From NCBI GenBank assembly GCA_023265625.1, contig JAHFST010000007.1, positions 1 to 64,000 on the forward strand: a stretch of 64,000 nt of DNA. Direction: 5' to 3'. Source of the DNA: Deltaproteobacteria bacterium. Lineage in GTDB: Bacteria > UBA10199 > JACPAL01 > JAHFST01. Shown one piece after another: positions 35,840 to 48,363 of this stretch (its first letter is position 1; each line of letters opens with the position of its first letter). The translations under genes and the position numbers were made by a program. The notes under the pieces were generated by a model. The model was not told the DNA's origin. It did not search any database and worked only from the letters and a program-made list of their open reading frames with translations.

Positions 35840-36060
35840 CCTCGAACGTTTGTGACATCCATGTGGATAAATAACCCACAACTGACATCTCCCACTTATC
35901 CCCAGGTTATGGATTTTTTATACCCCCACTTTTCCCAAAAGAAACCGGTTGCAATTCCCTTTGTAATTGAAAAGAATATCTGCTTTATCCCAAGGATTGG
36001 CGTGACACTAGATCTACTACTGTATACTACTATTATATAATAAAAGAAGAAGAGGACCAA
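35840..36060 (+). other. dnaA-dnaN intergenic region with DnaA-box-like sites
   Basis: TGTGGATAA at 35862-35870 is a perfect DnaA box, TTATCCCCA at 35896-35904 is a one-mismatch box, and CTTTATCCCA near 35982 is a weaker copy. An AT-rich stretch around 36024-36050 follows. With the boxes upstream of dnaA this suggests an origin split around dnaA, as in some other bacteria. A dnaN promoter probably lies in the same AT-rich stretch. Confidence 0.55.
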
Positions 36061-36078
36061 CTTAAGGGGGGATATCTC

Positions 36079-37188
36079 ATGGAATTAAAAATCAAGAAGG
36101 CCAGTCTGCAAGGACTGTTAAAATGGGGACAAGGAATCGTCGAAAAGAAAAGTACCATGCCCATCCTCTCCAATATCCTCCTCGAGGCCTCAGGGACCAA
36201 ACTCCAGGCCTCCGCAACCGATCTGGAAATTGCCATCATTGCGGAGCAAGAAGCGGAAGTGAAAAAAGAAGGCAAAGTGGTTGTTAATGCCCGTAATCTT
36301 TATGAAATTGTTCGAGAGGCCCCGGAAGACACCATCCTTCTTACCAGCAAGTCAGGGGCCTTGGAATTGGTCTCGGGAAAATCCAAGTTTAAGATACTGG
36401 GGATGAATCCGGAGGAATTTCCCAATCTACCTCCGCTAAGTTCCAAAGGAGAGATTGCCATTAAGAGTGATGATCTGGAGGAACTCATCGATAAGACCTT
36501 TTATGCAATTTCTTCTGATGAAGCACGGCGTAACCTCAATGGGCTTTATTTGGTGCGACTGGAAGAGGGGGATAAGTCCGTCTTGCGGATCGTGGGGACT
36601 GATGGGCACCGACTTTCTTATACCCAGAGGGAATTTGGCGGAAAATGGAAGGGCGGAAAAGGGATCATTGTCCCGCGCAAGGGTATTTCCGAGGTTAAAA
36701 AACTGCTCGCGGATGGGGATGGAGACTTGGGGATTGCCTTTGACGAGAAGGCGATCCTGTTTAAACGGGGACCCGTTTCGCTTTTGATTCGTTTGATCGA
36801 GGGAGATTTTCCAGCCTATGAACAGGTCATCCCCAAGGGGGTGGAAAAGATTGTCTCGGTTCCAAAAGAGGCCTTGTTGGGGGGGCTCCGACGTGCGGCC
36901 ATCTTGGTCAACGACCAGGGGAGGGGGGTTGGACTCTCCTTTAGCGCCGGTATGATGGAGATCAAGGCACAACACCCGGATCTGGGTGAGGCCCACGAAG
37001 AAATCAGCGTGGCCTATCAAGGGCCACACTTTCAGGTGGGATTTAACCCACGGTATTTGCTCGATGTACTGGCCGTTCTTGAGGATGAGAAGGTGGTCTT
37101 AGAGCTCAAGGATGAGGTAAGTCCTTGTGTGATCCGTTCTGAGTTTGATCGGGGCTTCCTGGCCCTGGTCATGCCGATGCGCATTTAA
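36079..37188 (+). CDS. dnaN: DNA polymerase III beta subunit (sliding clamp)
   Basis: The beta clamp encircles DNA and tethers the replicase. The 369-residue length and three-domain layout are standard: MELKIKKASLQGLLKWGQGIVEKKSTMPILSN region at the N terminus, FPNLPPLS and GTDGHRLSYT in the centre, RLIEGDFPAYEQVIP, and the C-terminal ending FLALVMPMRI. RBS AAGGGGG is near 36064. It lies between dnaA and gyrB in canonical order, with recF absent between dnaN and gyrB. Confidence 0.96.
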   Translation: MELKIKKASLQGLLKWGQGIVEKKSTMPILSNILLEASGTKLQASATDLEIAIIAEQEAEVKKEGKVVVNARNLYEIVREAPEDTILLTSKSGALELVSGKSKFKILGMNPEEFPNLPPLSSKGEIAIKSDDLEELIDKTFYAISSDEARRNLNGLYLVRLEEGDKSVLRIVGTDGHRLSYTQREFGGKWKGGKGIIVPRKGISEVKKLLADGDGDLGIAFDEKAILFKRGPVSLLIRLIEGDFPAYEQVIPKGVEKIVSVPKEALLGGLRRAAILVNDQGRGVGLSFSAGMMEIKAQHPDLGEAHEEISVAYQGPHFQVGFNPRYLLDVLAVLEDEKVVLELKDEVSPCVIRSEFDRGFLALVMPMRI

Positions 37189-37236
37189 CGGGGATTTTTT
37201 TAAGCCCTACTTTACATCCAAAAAGTGCCATGTTAG

Positions 37237-40968
<3,732 letters not shown>

Positions 40969-41018
40969 CAACTTATTTATCTCAGAGGCGATGATCCCCT
41001 CAAAGGGGGGGATTATTT

Positions 41019-41852
41019 ATGCCAATCACCATCGATCAGCATTTTCAGAAGTGGCTTTCCGTGGGCATACAGGTTCACATGGGAATGCCTTGGGCAGCAT
41101 CTCAAAAATTTTGGGAAGATCCGGTTACAGTGATCACTCCCGATGCTTTATCGGTACAGGGTGTCGATTATATTGTGACTAAGGGAAATAGTCTGCATCC
41201 CAACAACCAGAGACGGCCGTGGTCGTCCAATGTTCACAAGCCCGACTCTGTGGAGGTTCATGCGCTTTTTGCACACCCTTACAATCGACATGAGGTTACC
41301 GGTGATTCGCCCTTAAATCCGGCGTTGGCAATTTTTGACAGCGGTTATTTATTGAGAATCGGGGAGATTGTGGATTTGTTAAGGACATGGGCCACCAAAA
41401 GGATCCAGCCCTTTCTTGATCTGCTCGATCAACCAACGGACCTTATTCTTAAGAGAGAGCTGTTTGCCTGGGAGGCCTTGAAGAAGGGGGTATTCGATGC
41501 CTTAGCCGATTGGGAACAGCAGGCCCCGCAAATCGAAAGTCAAAAATTTGACACGGTGGCGGATGCCGACAGTTATTTACAACCGTTTGGGCCAAAAATA
41601 AAAGCCATTAGAGAGGCGGTCGGCAACTTCACATGGGCGTTAGATGACCGCGTCGAGGCCGTCTTCTTGGCCTGCAGCGACCCCTCCCAACTTATTCCAA
41701 AATTTACAGGCTATCTCGCACAACTCCAGGGCGGAACCCATCTTTTCGACTATCAGGCGGCTCGTAACGCCATGAAAGGACTTCCTGGGACCCCTCCTGT
41801 CTCCCTGACATTTTGGAATCTGGGATACCCCCTGATGCCTCACCACCCTTAA
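41019..41852 (+). CDS. Uncharacterised protein downstream of gyrB
   Basis: This 277-residue cytoplasmic protein is not recognised. The start follows an AAAGGGGGGG run, 50 bases after gyrB. The sequence is aromatic-rich and mixed alpha/beta (SVGIQVHMGMPWAA, VEVHALFAHPYNRHEV, DYQAARNAMKGLPG). No motif, signal peptide or membrane segment is evident. It converges with the DUF4143 ATPase gene and marks the start of an accessory block. Confidence 0.55.
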   Translation: MPITIDQHFQKWLSVGIQVHMGMPWAASQKFWEDPVTVITPDALSVQGVDYIVTKGNSLHPNNQRRPWSSNVHKPDSVEVHALFAHPYNRHEVTGDSPLNPALAIFDSGYLLRIGEIVDLLRTWATKRIQPFLDLLDQPTDLILKRELFAWEALKKGVFDALADWEQQAPQIESQKFDTVADADSYLQPFGPKIKAIREAVGNFTWALDDRVEAVFLACSDPSQLIPKFTGYLAQLQGGTHLFDYQAARNAMKGLPGTPPVSLTFWNLGYPLMPHHP

Positions 41853-41887
41853 CGATCAGACCTGAGTTGCTCAGTGATGATTTATAT

Positions 41888-43078
41888 TTAAAACAACTCC
41901 CCGGCCCAAAGTTCCTCCAGGAAAGAGGCGAGTGGTAGGATTTCGATGGGCCCCAGACGTCGGCGTTTTGGGTCGAGGGAGACGACGATTTTTCTCTTGA
42001 GTTTAAGGTCTTCTCCGAGCGCCTTGAGGCCATGCAGGTGTTTTTCGGTCGCCATTTCGGTTCCTTTGACTTCAATGGCCACAGTGTCCCCCAACAGGAA
42101 ATCCACCTCGTGATCGGCGGTGGAGCGCCAGAACGAGAGCGGGAGGGGATCCCCCCGGTAGGATAGGGCGGCCTTGAGTTCAATGAACAAAAAATGTTCC
42201 AAAACTTTCCCAAAGAGCTCCGTCTTGGGCCGGATTCCCTTGCGTCCCGCCAGGAAGTTGCTGACCCCCACGTCGAAGAAATAAAATTTTGCCGTGGTGA
42301 TGGCCTTGCGTTTCTTGGTCTTGGTAAAAGGTTCCAGGAGATGACCGATCAAGGTGTCTTGCAGGATGGTGAAATATTCGATGACCGTCCGAGGGGGGAC
42401 GGCCGCATCACTCGCCACACTGGAGAAGTTGAGCAGCTCCGTATTGCAGAGTGCGGCGGTCTGGAGGAAACGGGAAAAGTTTTCAATGCGCCGGACCAAT
42501 CCCTCCGCCTGAATCTCTTCCTGCAGGTAATTCCCCACGTAAGCGGCCAGGTCCCTCTCCGGTTCTGAGGCGGTGTAGATCGAAGGCAGGGTCCCATAAT
42601 TCAAGATCTTCAACAGGTCATAGTTTGGAATTTCCGAGGTCACGAGCGGAAACAAAGTTTTAGTCCAAGCCCTTCCCCCCAGTAAGTTGCCACCGCCCCG
42701 CTTTAGTTTTCGCGCGCTACTGCCAGTGAGAATAAAACGAAACCCATGTTCCTCGATGAGATAATGGACCTCGTCCAGCAAGAGGGGGAGCTTCTGGATC
42801 TCGTCGATGATGACGGGTGGGCGTGGCTGATTTTTGGAAACACTCTTTTGGGAGAGGAGCTCTTCCCGCATCAGTTGAGGTCTTTGGCTAAGCCTGAGAA
42901 AGACATCGGCCAAGAGCAAATTGTAGGTGGGGGCCTGTGGAAAGAGATGACGCAGCAGGGTGCTTTTCCCAGTCTGGCGAGGGCCGAACAGGAAGAGGCT
43001 CTTCTTTTGGATATCCTGCCTAAGATCCAAGCGGCGCGGGTAGTAGCTCATACCCATCAAACATAGCAGAGGATCCAT
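41888..43078 (-). CDS. DUF4143-type AAA ATPase, copy 1
   Basis: This is a predicted ATPase with an N-terminal AAA domain (Walker A FLFGPRQTGKSTLL, Walker B PVIIDEIQKLP, sensor ILTGSSARKLKRGG) and a C-terminal DUF4143 domain. The latter includes a restriction-endonuclease-like patch (STADHEVDFLLGDTVAIEVKG), suggesting a PD-(D/E)XK fold. Function in this family is unsettled. A start at 43057 (MGMSYY) would match the paralogue at 44701 better. A perfect 24-base palindrome lies directly upstream, a likely operator. Confidence 0.9.
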   Translation of the reverse strand: MDPLLCLMGMSYYPRRLDLRQDIQKKSLFLFGPRQTGKSTLLRHLFPQAPTYNLLLADVFLRLSQRPQLMREELLSQKSVSKNQPRPPVIIDEIQKLPLLLDEVHYLIEEHGFRFILTGSSARKLKRGGGNLLGGRAWTKTLFPLVTSEIPNYDLLKILNYGTLPSIYTASEPERDLAAYVGNYLQEEIQAEGLVRRIENFSRFLQTAALCNTELLNFSSVASDAAVPPRTVIEYFTILQDTLIGHLLEPFTKTKKRKAITTAKFYFFDVGVSNFLAGRKGIRPKTELFGKVLEHFLFIELKAALSYRGDPLPLSFWRSTADHEVDFLLGDTVAIEVKGTEMATEKHLHGLKALGEDLKLKRKIVVSLDPKRRRLGPIEILPLASFLEELWAGELF

Positions 43079-43083
43079 AAATT

Positions 43084-43118
43084 GGCAACAGTGTTGCCGA
43101 TTATCATGATAATCGGCA
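43084..43118. promoter_or_regulatory. Overlapping palindromes upstream of DUF4143 copy 1
   Basis: GGCAACAGTGTTGCC (43084-43098) is a perfect inverted repeat with one central base. It overlaps a perfect 24-base palindrome at 43095-43118 whose half-site is TGCCGATTATCA. The position 6 bases before the first start codon suggests an operator. A GTGTTGCCGATTA copy recurs at 44688-44700 next to the other ATPase. Confidence 0.65.
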
Positions 43119-43149
43119 TGATATCAGCGGACTATCAGATCAACTTATT

Positions 43150-44487
43150 TCAGGGATTCTCGGCGATCTTCTCCAGTTCGGCTATCAGGGGTTGGAATTC
43201 AGGCCCCGGAAATAGTTCCCGGTATAGCGGTAGGAAGTTGAGGAAGGGGTAGCGGGCCCGCAAACGGCAGGTGCTGCGCGCATAGTCTCGGTAAATTTGT
43301 TTCAGCAGGTCAGGGGGGATGGAGTCATGGGTTGGGAGCAGGATATCGATATAGCGAACTCCTGATCCAAGTATAACGCCATCGTGCCAGGGCCATCCGT
43401 GTTCGCGACATGTGGCCTTCATCGCGACCGATCTTGCAGGTGGCTCCAGGCCGGATTCTTTTTGAATTGCGCCAAGGGTGGCCACAAGCTGCTGGAACTT
43501 GGCCAGCCCCATGGTTGTGGGGACCTCGGACAGGCGACGGTATCTGACCCACTTGCGCAATATGTCAATAGGCCGGAAGCTTTGGGGCGAATCCTCATCT
43601 TTTCCAAGACGAAAACGCCATAGAAAACTCCCCTCGCTCTCTAGAACCCGCATGAACTGGGTAAAAAATTTATTTGAGATGTTTGCTGGATTTGTATCAC
43701 TCCAATTACCTTCCAGATGGGTGCCATGGATAGTCTCCGCATCCTTTTTAAAAAGTGCGTGGGGTACTGCGAATTGGGAGAGCATAGCGACCAGTTGTGC
43801 TTGGGTCAAAATGATCGTCTCCCTTTGCCCTCCTGGCCAAGGTTCAAAATTGCGTTGGCATTGTAAGGGAGGATCAAGTGTGGGAAATCCCGCGACCAGG
43901 TCGTGCAGCGCTTCCATGGTGCCCACTTTTTCCATGGCCAGGAGCAGTTCCGGGATGGTTTGGGGCCCCTGGGGAGTTGCTGTGGGGTGTACCGGAAGTC
44001 TGGTTGGTACCGACTCCGGGGTGATGATCACGATGACCTGATGGAGGGGCGTTTCGGGGGTCTGTTGCCAAAAGGTGAGGACCCCATCCACCAGCGCCTT
44101 GAGCCAATGGGCCCCTCTAACGAAGCCCAGTGATTGAGGGAAGGGGAATGCGACCACTACCGTCTCTCCGATTCCATGGGGCAAGACCTGCAAGGCCCCG
44201 CATAACAAGGACCCGGCCGTGCCGGGTGCAGTCTTGTCGGTTATCGGTTCACAAAATCCACGGACCAACAAGGTAAGTGAGGGCCGGTCTCTGCCGGAGA
44301 GTTCAACGGTTGTCCCCTCGGGTCCCTGGGTGTAAGTGCTCAGCCAGGGCCCCATGTCGCGCGGCACCGAGGCAGCGGCGTCGGTGATCACAACGGCCTG
44401 CTCAGGTCGTGGTCCCGCCTTCACCAAGAACTCACCAGGCGCCAGATGGGATAATCTCTCCGTCAATATTTGCAAGGCGGTCGACAT
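43150..44487 (-). CDS. Uncharacterised protein between the two DUF4143 ATPases
   Basis: This 445-residue protein is of unknown family. The N-terminal half alternates strands and helices (FLVKAGPRPEQAVVITDAA, GETVVVAFPFPQSLGF, HQVIVIITPESVP), somewhat like a nucleotide- or carbohydrate-binding fold. The C-terminal half is helical with many aromatic residues. No catalytic motif is seen. There is no signal peptide. The position inside the ATPase pair suggests it belongs to the same accessory block, but no shared operon is required. Confidence 0.55.
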   Translation of the reverse strand: MSTALQILTERLSHLAPGEFLVKAGPRPEQAVVITDAAASVPRDMGPWLSTYTQGPEGTTVELSGRDRPSLTLLVRGFCEPITDKTAPGTAGSLLCGALQVLPHGIGETVVVAFPFPQSLGFVRGAHWLKALVDGVLTFWQQTPETPLHQVIVIITPESVPTRLPVHPTATPQGPQTIPELLLAMEKVGTMEALHDLVAGFPTLDPPLQCQRNFEPWPGGQRETIILTQAQLVAMLSQFAVPHALFKKDAETIHGTHLEGNWSDTNPANISNKFFTQFMRVLESEGSFLWRFRLGKDEDSPQSFRPIDILRKWVRYRRLSEVPTTMGLAKFQQLVATLGAIQKESGLEPPARSVAMKATCREHGWPWHDGVILGSGVRYIDILLPTHDSIPPDLLKQIYRDYARSTCRLRARYPFLNFLPLYRELFPGPEFQPLIAELEKIAENP

Positions 44488-44700
44488 AAATGCGTTGTCG
44501 TCAAGGAGGGGGAAAGGTTGCTTATGGCTATTAAATTAGCTCAAATAGCAAATAGGGGGGACGTTCTCCACTAAGTCAACTAACTCCCATCGGGGAAAAA
44601 GGCACTTTCCGGCGAAAATCGGATCTTAAGCAGCGAATTCTTGCCATTTAAAAAACAACTTACAGATTTCCATTGTTAATTAGCCGCGAAGTGTTGCCGA
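44488..44700. other. Intergenic stretch with no recognised gene
   Basis: I see no supported frame. The only notable element is GTGTTGCCGATTA at 44688-44700, a copy of half of the palindromic operator near 43095. Confidence 0.4.
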
Positions 44701-45846
44701 TTAAAATAGCTCTCCACCCCAGAGTTTCTCCAAAAAGGTTTCCCATGGCAAACAGCGAACCCCTTCCCGGGTGGTGGCCAGGGGGTCTTGACTCACCAAC
44801 AAAAAGTCTTGGAATTTTTTTTCTTCCGCCAGGGTCTTCAGCCCCGTTAAATCTTTGGGGGAGACCCTTGGGGTGGACTTGACCTCGATGGCGGTGTGGT
44901 CGCCGACCACGAAGTCGACTTCTTGATCGTTTACCGAGCGCCAGAATCGGAGCTCGTCGGGTTTGCGGGTGTAGCTTAAGTAAGCCCTTAGTTCCATGCC
45001 GATGAAGTGTTCGAAGGTGTTGCCATAGAGATTGGAATGGCGGTCCAGCTGTTGGATCTTGGCCAAGCTGAGGGAGACACCGATATCAAAAAAATAGAAC
45101 TTGGCTGTTTGGATGGCCTTTCTTTTTTTCGATGCGGTCCAAGGGGGGAGCAAAAAACCCATCAGGGTGTCTTCCAAGATAGCGTAGTACTCCCGGACCG
45201 TAGAGGCGGGGACGGCGCAATCACTCGCGACCTCCGTAAAATTGAGCAACTGGCCGTTGGACAGCGCGGCCACCTCCAGAAAACGAGCGAAGGCTGGGAT
45301 CTTTCGCACCATGGCCTCCGCCTTTATTTCTTCGTAGAGGTAAGTGCGGGTATAGGCGCGCAGTTCCTCCGCAGGGTCTTGGCCCAAATAAACCTGGGGG
45401 AGTCCTCCCCATCGCAAATAGCGATCCAGGCCGAATTTTTTAATCTCACACCAAGAAAGAGGGAAAAGGTGGGCCATCCAGGCCCGGCCCGCCAAGAGAT
45501 TGGCGCGGTCTCCTTTTAATTTGCGCGCGCTGCTGCCGGTGAGCAGGAAGCGAATTTTGAATTTTTCAATGAGTCGGTGCACTTCGTCCAACAGCTCCGG
45601 GATCTTTTGGATCTCGTCGATCACCACGATGGGATGACGCGGTTCGGCACGGGCCAAGGCCTCCAGTTCCTGGGGGCGGGTCGAGAGGCGGAGATAATGG
45701 TCGCCCTCCAAAAGGTCAATGAGCGTCGCCTGGCCGGCCAGTTGCTGATGGATGAGCGTTGACTTGCCGGTGCTGCGCGGTCCGAGCAGGAAGAAGGATT
45801 TTTTTTGGAGCAGTTTGGCAAGATTGAGTCGCCGCAGGATTCCCAT
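44701..45846 (-). CDS. DUF4143-type AAA ATPase, copy 2
   Basis: A paralogue of the ATPase at 41888, sharing the same layout throughout: Walker A FLLGPRSTGKSTLI, Walker B IVVIDEIQKIPELL, LTGSSARKLKGDRANLLAGRAW, and the nuclease-like VNDQEVDFVVGDHTAIEVKS with matching D...ExK residues. ATG 45846 (MGILRRLNL) is a better start than the TTG at 45864. Both copies end in ELWGGELF or ELWAGELF. The pair probably arose by duplication or independent capture into a hotspot. Confidence 0.9.
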   Translation of the reverse strand: MGILRRLNLAKLLQKKSFFLLGPRSTGKSTLIHQQLAGQATLIDLLEGDHYLRLSTRPQELEALARAEPRHPIVVIDEIQKIPELLDEVHRLIEKFKIRFLLTGSSARKLKGDRANLLAGRAWMAHLFPLSWCEIKKFGLDRYLRWGGLPQVYLGQDPAEELRAYTRTYLYEEIKAEAMVRKIPAFARFLEVAALSNGQLLNFTEVASDCAVPASTVREYYAILEDTLMGFLLPPWTASKKRKAIQTAKFYFFDIGVSLSLAKIQQLDRHSNLYGNTFEHFIGMELRAYLSYTRKPDELRFWRSVNDQEVDFVVGDHTAIEVKSTPRVSPKDLTGLKTLAEEKKFQDFLLVSQDPLATTREGVRCLPWETFLEKLWGGELF

Positions 45847-45866
45847 ATACAGCAACAGTACCAACT

Positions 45867-45933
45867 TTAAAATCTATTATCAACAACAGAGTTGCCAGAT
45901 TTAGACTGTTCGCCCCAATGCCGGGGCGAGGGG
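45867..45933. repeat. Direct repeat, left copy (aroF-end duplicate)
   Basis: TTAAAATCTATTATCAACAA begins a roughly 65-base segment repeated at 48299-48363 with scattered changes. The part around 45908-45933, read on the minus strand, would encode LAPALGRTV and a stop, mirroring the aroF C terminus LAPVLGRTV. It therefore duplicates the end of aroF. Confidence 0.8.
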
Positions 45934-45953
45934 CTCTTCGGGTTTGGGGGAGA

Positions 45954-46652
45954 TTATTCATCAGCCGCGAGTCGCGCGGCGATAATTTTTTGCCCGGCCG
46001 CATAGGCCCGGCGGCTGACTTCGGTCCAGTCGGTGTAGGGTTTTTGCAAGGCCTTGTAGTTGTGTAAATCGGTTTGGGTCAGGTCCCAGGGTTTGGCATC
46101 GGCCAGTTGTAGGGACAGTTGCTGACTAACAGAGGTGTCGCCCGCTTGGGGGTATAACTGATCCAGGGAACGCAGAGCCTGCAAGGCTTTCTGGACTCCC
46201 AGATAGTCGAAGAGGGCGACAAAATCGACGTAGTCACGGGTTGTGTTGCGCCGGACAATGAGGAAGGCCTTGATGCGTAGCATTTCTTCCGGCGTGGGGA
46301 TGCGCAAGCCTTTGATCACGGTTGTTTCTAACGGAGCCTGGCGCACCAGTTGTCGAATCCCCGTCCGAACCCCCTGAAAATGTCCCAAAATCAAAACGGG
46401 TGGTTCAATGCGCTTCGTCTGCCACCCAGCCTCCGTCTCTACTTGGCGGAGGATGTCTGCAAAGTGCTGTTTGAGATCGGGTAGTATATGGTCGGCGTCG
46501 ATCGAATGCCGATGACCCACGTGGAGCGCCGCGGCCGTGCCTCCGACCAGCACGCATTGAGGGAAATGGGTTTGAAAAATCATCTGAGCCGAGAGGAGAC
46601 GCTCCCACTCTGGCAACGAGTCTGGCGTTGGTGGGGCCGGTTTTTTCTTCAT
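45954..46652 (-). CDS. AbiEii-type nucleotidyltransferase (toxin-like)
   Basis: This 232-residue protein starts at ATG 46652 and overlaps the upstream gene by the ATGA junction. The nucleotidyltransferase signature is clear: CVLVGGTAAALHVGHRHSIDADH, with GG then two Asp residues, as in AbiEii/AbiGii and related toxins. A later Arg-rich helix (FLIVRRNTTRDYVDFVALFDY) also fits. Such enzymes can poison cells by nucleotide transfer and are paired with a regulatory antitoxin. Phage-defence activity is inferred from family only. Confidence 0.85.
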   Translation of the reverse strand: MKKKPAPPTPDSLPEWERLLSAQMIFQTHFPQCVLVGGTAAALHVGHRHSIDADHILPDLKQHFADILRQVETEAGWQTKRIEPPVLILGHFQGVRTGIRQLVRQAPLETTVIKGLRIPTPEEMLRIKAFLIVRRNTTRDYVDFVALFDYLGVQKALQALRSLDQLYPQAGDTSVSQQLSLQLADAKPWDLTQTDLHNYKALQKPYTDWTEVSRRAYAAGQKIIAARLAADE

Positions 46653-47041
46653 AAGCTGTTCCCTTGGATCCCGCGCAGGATCCCACGCCACAAGGGTGTC
46701 ACCCCATAAATCATTTCACCATCACGGAGCACCTTGGCTAAGGCTTGGCTCGTGGTGCCAAATGGGTGGTTGGCCGCACGGTGATACAAGGCGCGCCAAT
46801 CGGACAACGATCCTTCAGAAAGTATTTCGGCCAGATAGACCGGATCCCCCCAATCAGCAGTTGTCAGTCGGACACTCGCGATAGGAACGTCTTGAGGCGC
46901 TTGTTTTTGCCACCGCGCCCGTGCCGCCTGCCTGGCAATGGCGGAACGCCGAGAGGGTGCTAGTTGCCGGGCCCGGCTACGACCCCCGCGCTGGCCGCAT
47001 TTCACAAAAAGGCGCCGAGCTGGTTCGGAGAGGTGTTGCAT
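46649..47041 (-). CDS. Putative antitoxin partner of the AbiEii-like gene
   Basis: This basic protein of 130 residues is encoded directly upstream and overlaps the nucleotidyltransferase by four bases. The N-terminal half is Arg-rich (KCGQRGGRSRARQLAPSRRSAIARQAARARW), compatible with DNA binding. The remainder (GDPVYLAEILSEGSLSDWRAL, HPFGTTSQALAKVLRDG) looks like a compact helical domain. The antitoxin role rests on gene order and coupling. It is not a typical AbiEi winged-helix by eye. Confidence 0.65.
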   Translation of the reverse strand: MQHLSEPARRLFVKCGQRGGRSRARQLAPSRRSAIARQAARARWQKQAPQDVPIASVRLTTADWGDPVYLAEILSEGSLSDWRALYHRAANHPFGTTSQALAKVLRDGEMIYGVTPLWRGILRGIQGNSL

Positions 47042-47210
47042 ATCCCCTATGGTATGCTTATAGGGTAAGCATTGTCAATTTATTTCAATGCGGGATTCCC
47101 GGCGATCTTCTCCTGATCGCTGTCAAAAACCTGTAGTAGTCGTCATCAGTGCGTAATTTGGGCCTTAAATTAGACGCAACTTTAGATTGTTCACGACGAG
47201 AATACCCTAA

Positions 47211-48286
47211 ATGGCTATTTCCCAAGTTTTGTCGCAAGGTGGACATCCGGAATTATCTTATCTTAAAACCTCCCTCCAGGGTCGGCCGGTCATCTTCCTT
47301 GGCATGAATCACGATCGATTCAACATGCCAATCATCAAGCGCCGCGTAGAGGCCCAGCTTCATCAATCCCAAGCAAGGGAAGCCGCTATCTTCTTGGAAA
47401 ACGTCCATTTTACAAAAGACGAGAGCCAACTCAAAAGAATTCTCTTGTGGAGATATAATATTCTCACAATCCGGGCAGTCTCGTCTTAGGGGCCGAAGAT
47501 GATTGGAGATGCGCACTCTTTTTCCTGTCTTATTACCCCCTGATCCACCGTAAAGTACGCCTTCTTCACGAGCTTTTTTTGCGACCTACAGAGACCTACC
47601 CGCTCCAATGGCAGCAACGAAAATGGGACCTGGAAGATGCGGCTGCATCATTCGATAAGACGTGTCGAGTTGGCCGCTTGGAATTTTTGGGAGAATTGAA
47701 TTATACCGGCGCGCTTCGGGTGCATTGGGATGAAAATGGGGCGATTTTGTGCCCTTCTCAATGGATCCCTTCTATTGAAACCTGGAAAATCGAAGATGCG
47801 TTTAAACGGGGCCTTTTTCCGGCGGCGGAAAAGTATCAAGACGAACTTACCCATCCCGATTCTATCTGGAAGCGACACGATTTCTGGGAAACGGTCTTTA
47901 CAAAGATGCTGGAAGGCATGAGCAGCGGGGAACCCGGACAGCACCTTCTCTCCAGAGATGATCAAGGACACATAGCGACCGTGATCGGAAAACTTCGTAC
48001 TTTTCCTCCCCCTGAGACGGATGCACCGAAGCTGCTGGAAGAGATTTTTTCCGTACGTGATCTGGAAGCCATCAGCGTAGAAATTTTTGGGCGAGGACTT
48101 CGTAATATCGGCTTTGTGGAAAGCATGGCCCGCGGTGTCGCAATGCTAGAAGGAACGCTTCCACCTGAAAAACCCCTTATCATGAATGTTGGAGCGTTCC
48201 ACTTAGTGGGACTCGAGCAACTCCTTCCTGAAAGTTACTCTCTACCCATCACGGTCGCTCTAGAAACCGGAGAGGTTGTTCTTTAA
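47211..48286 (+). pseudogene. TraB/GumN-like gene, frameshifted
   Basis: Two frames together encode one TraB-like protein. The first (47211-47489) carries VIFLGMNHDRFN and AIFLEN. The second is open with matching sequence from about 47462 (HNPGSLVLGAEDDWRCALFF) to the stop at 48286, and ends in PLIMNVGAFHLVGLEQLLPE, the family's C-terminal motif. The shift falls near 47446-47465. This is a mutation or a sequencing error. TraB-like proteins have a metal-dependent hydrolase-like fold of unclear role. Confidence 0.75.
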
Positions 48287-48298
48287 TCGCTGATCACG

Positions 48299-48363
48299 TT
48301 AAAATCTATTATCAACAACAGAATTGCTTAATTTAAACGGTCCGCCCCAACACCGGGGCGAGG
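48299..48363. repeat. Direct repeat, right copy (true aroF end)
   Basis: The right copy begins with the same TTAAAATCTATTATCAACAA and includes the real last codons of aroF. With the left copy at 45867 it brackets the AbiEii-like pair and the broken TraB-like gene. Confidence 0.8.
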
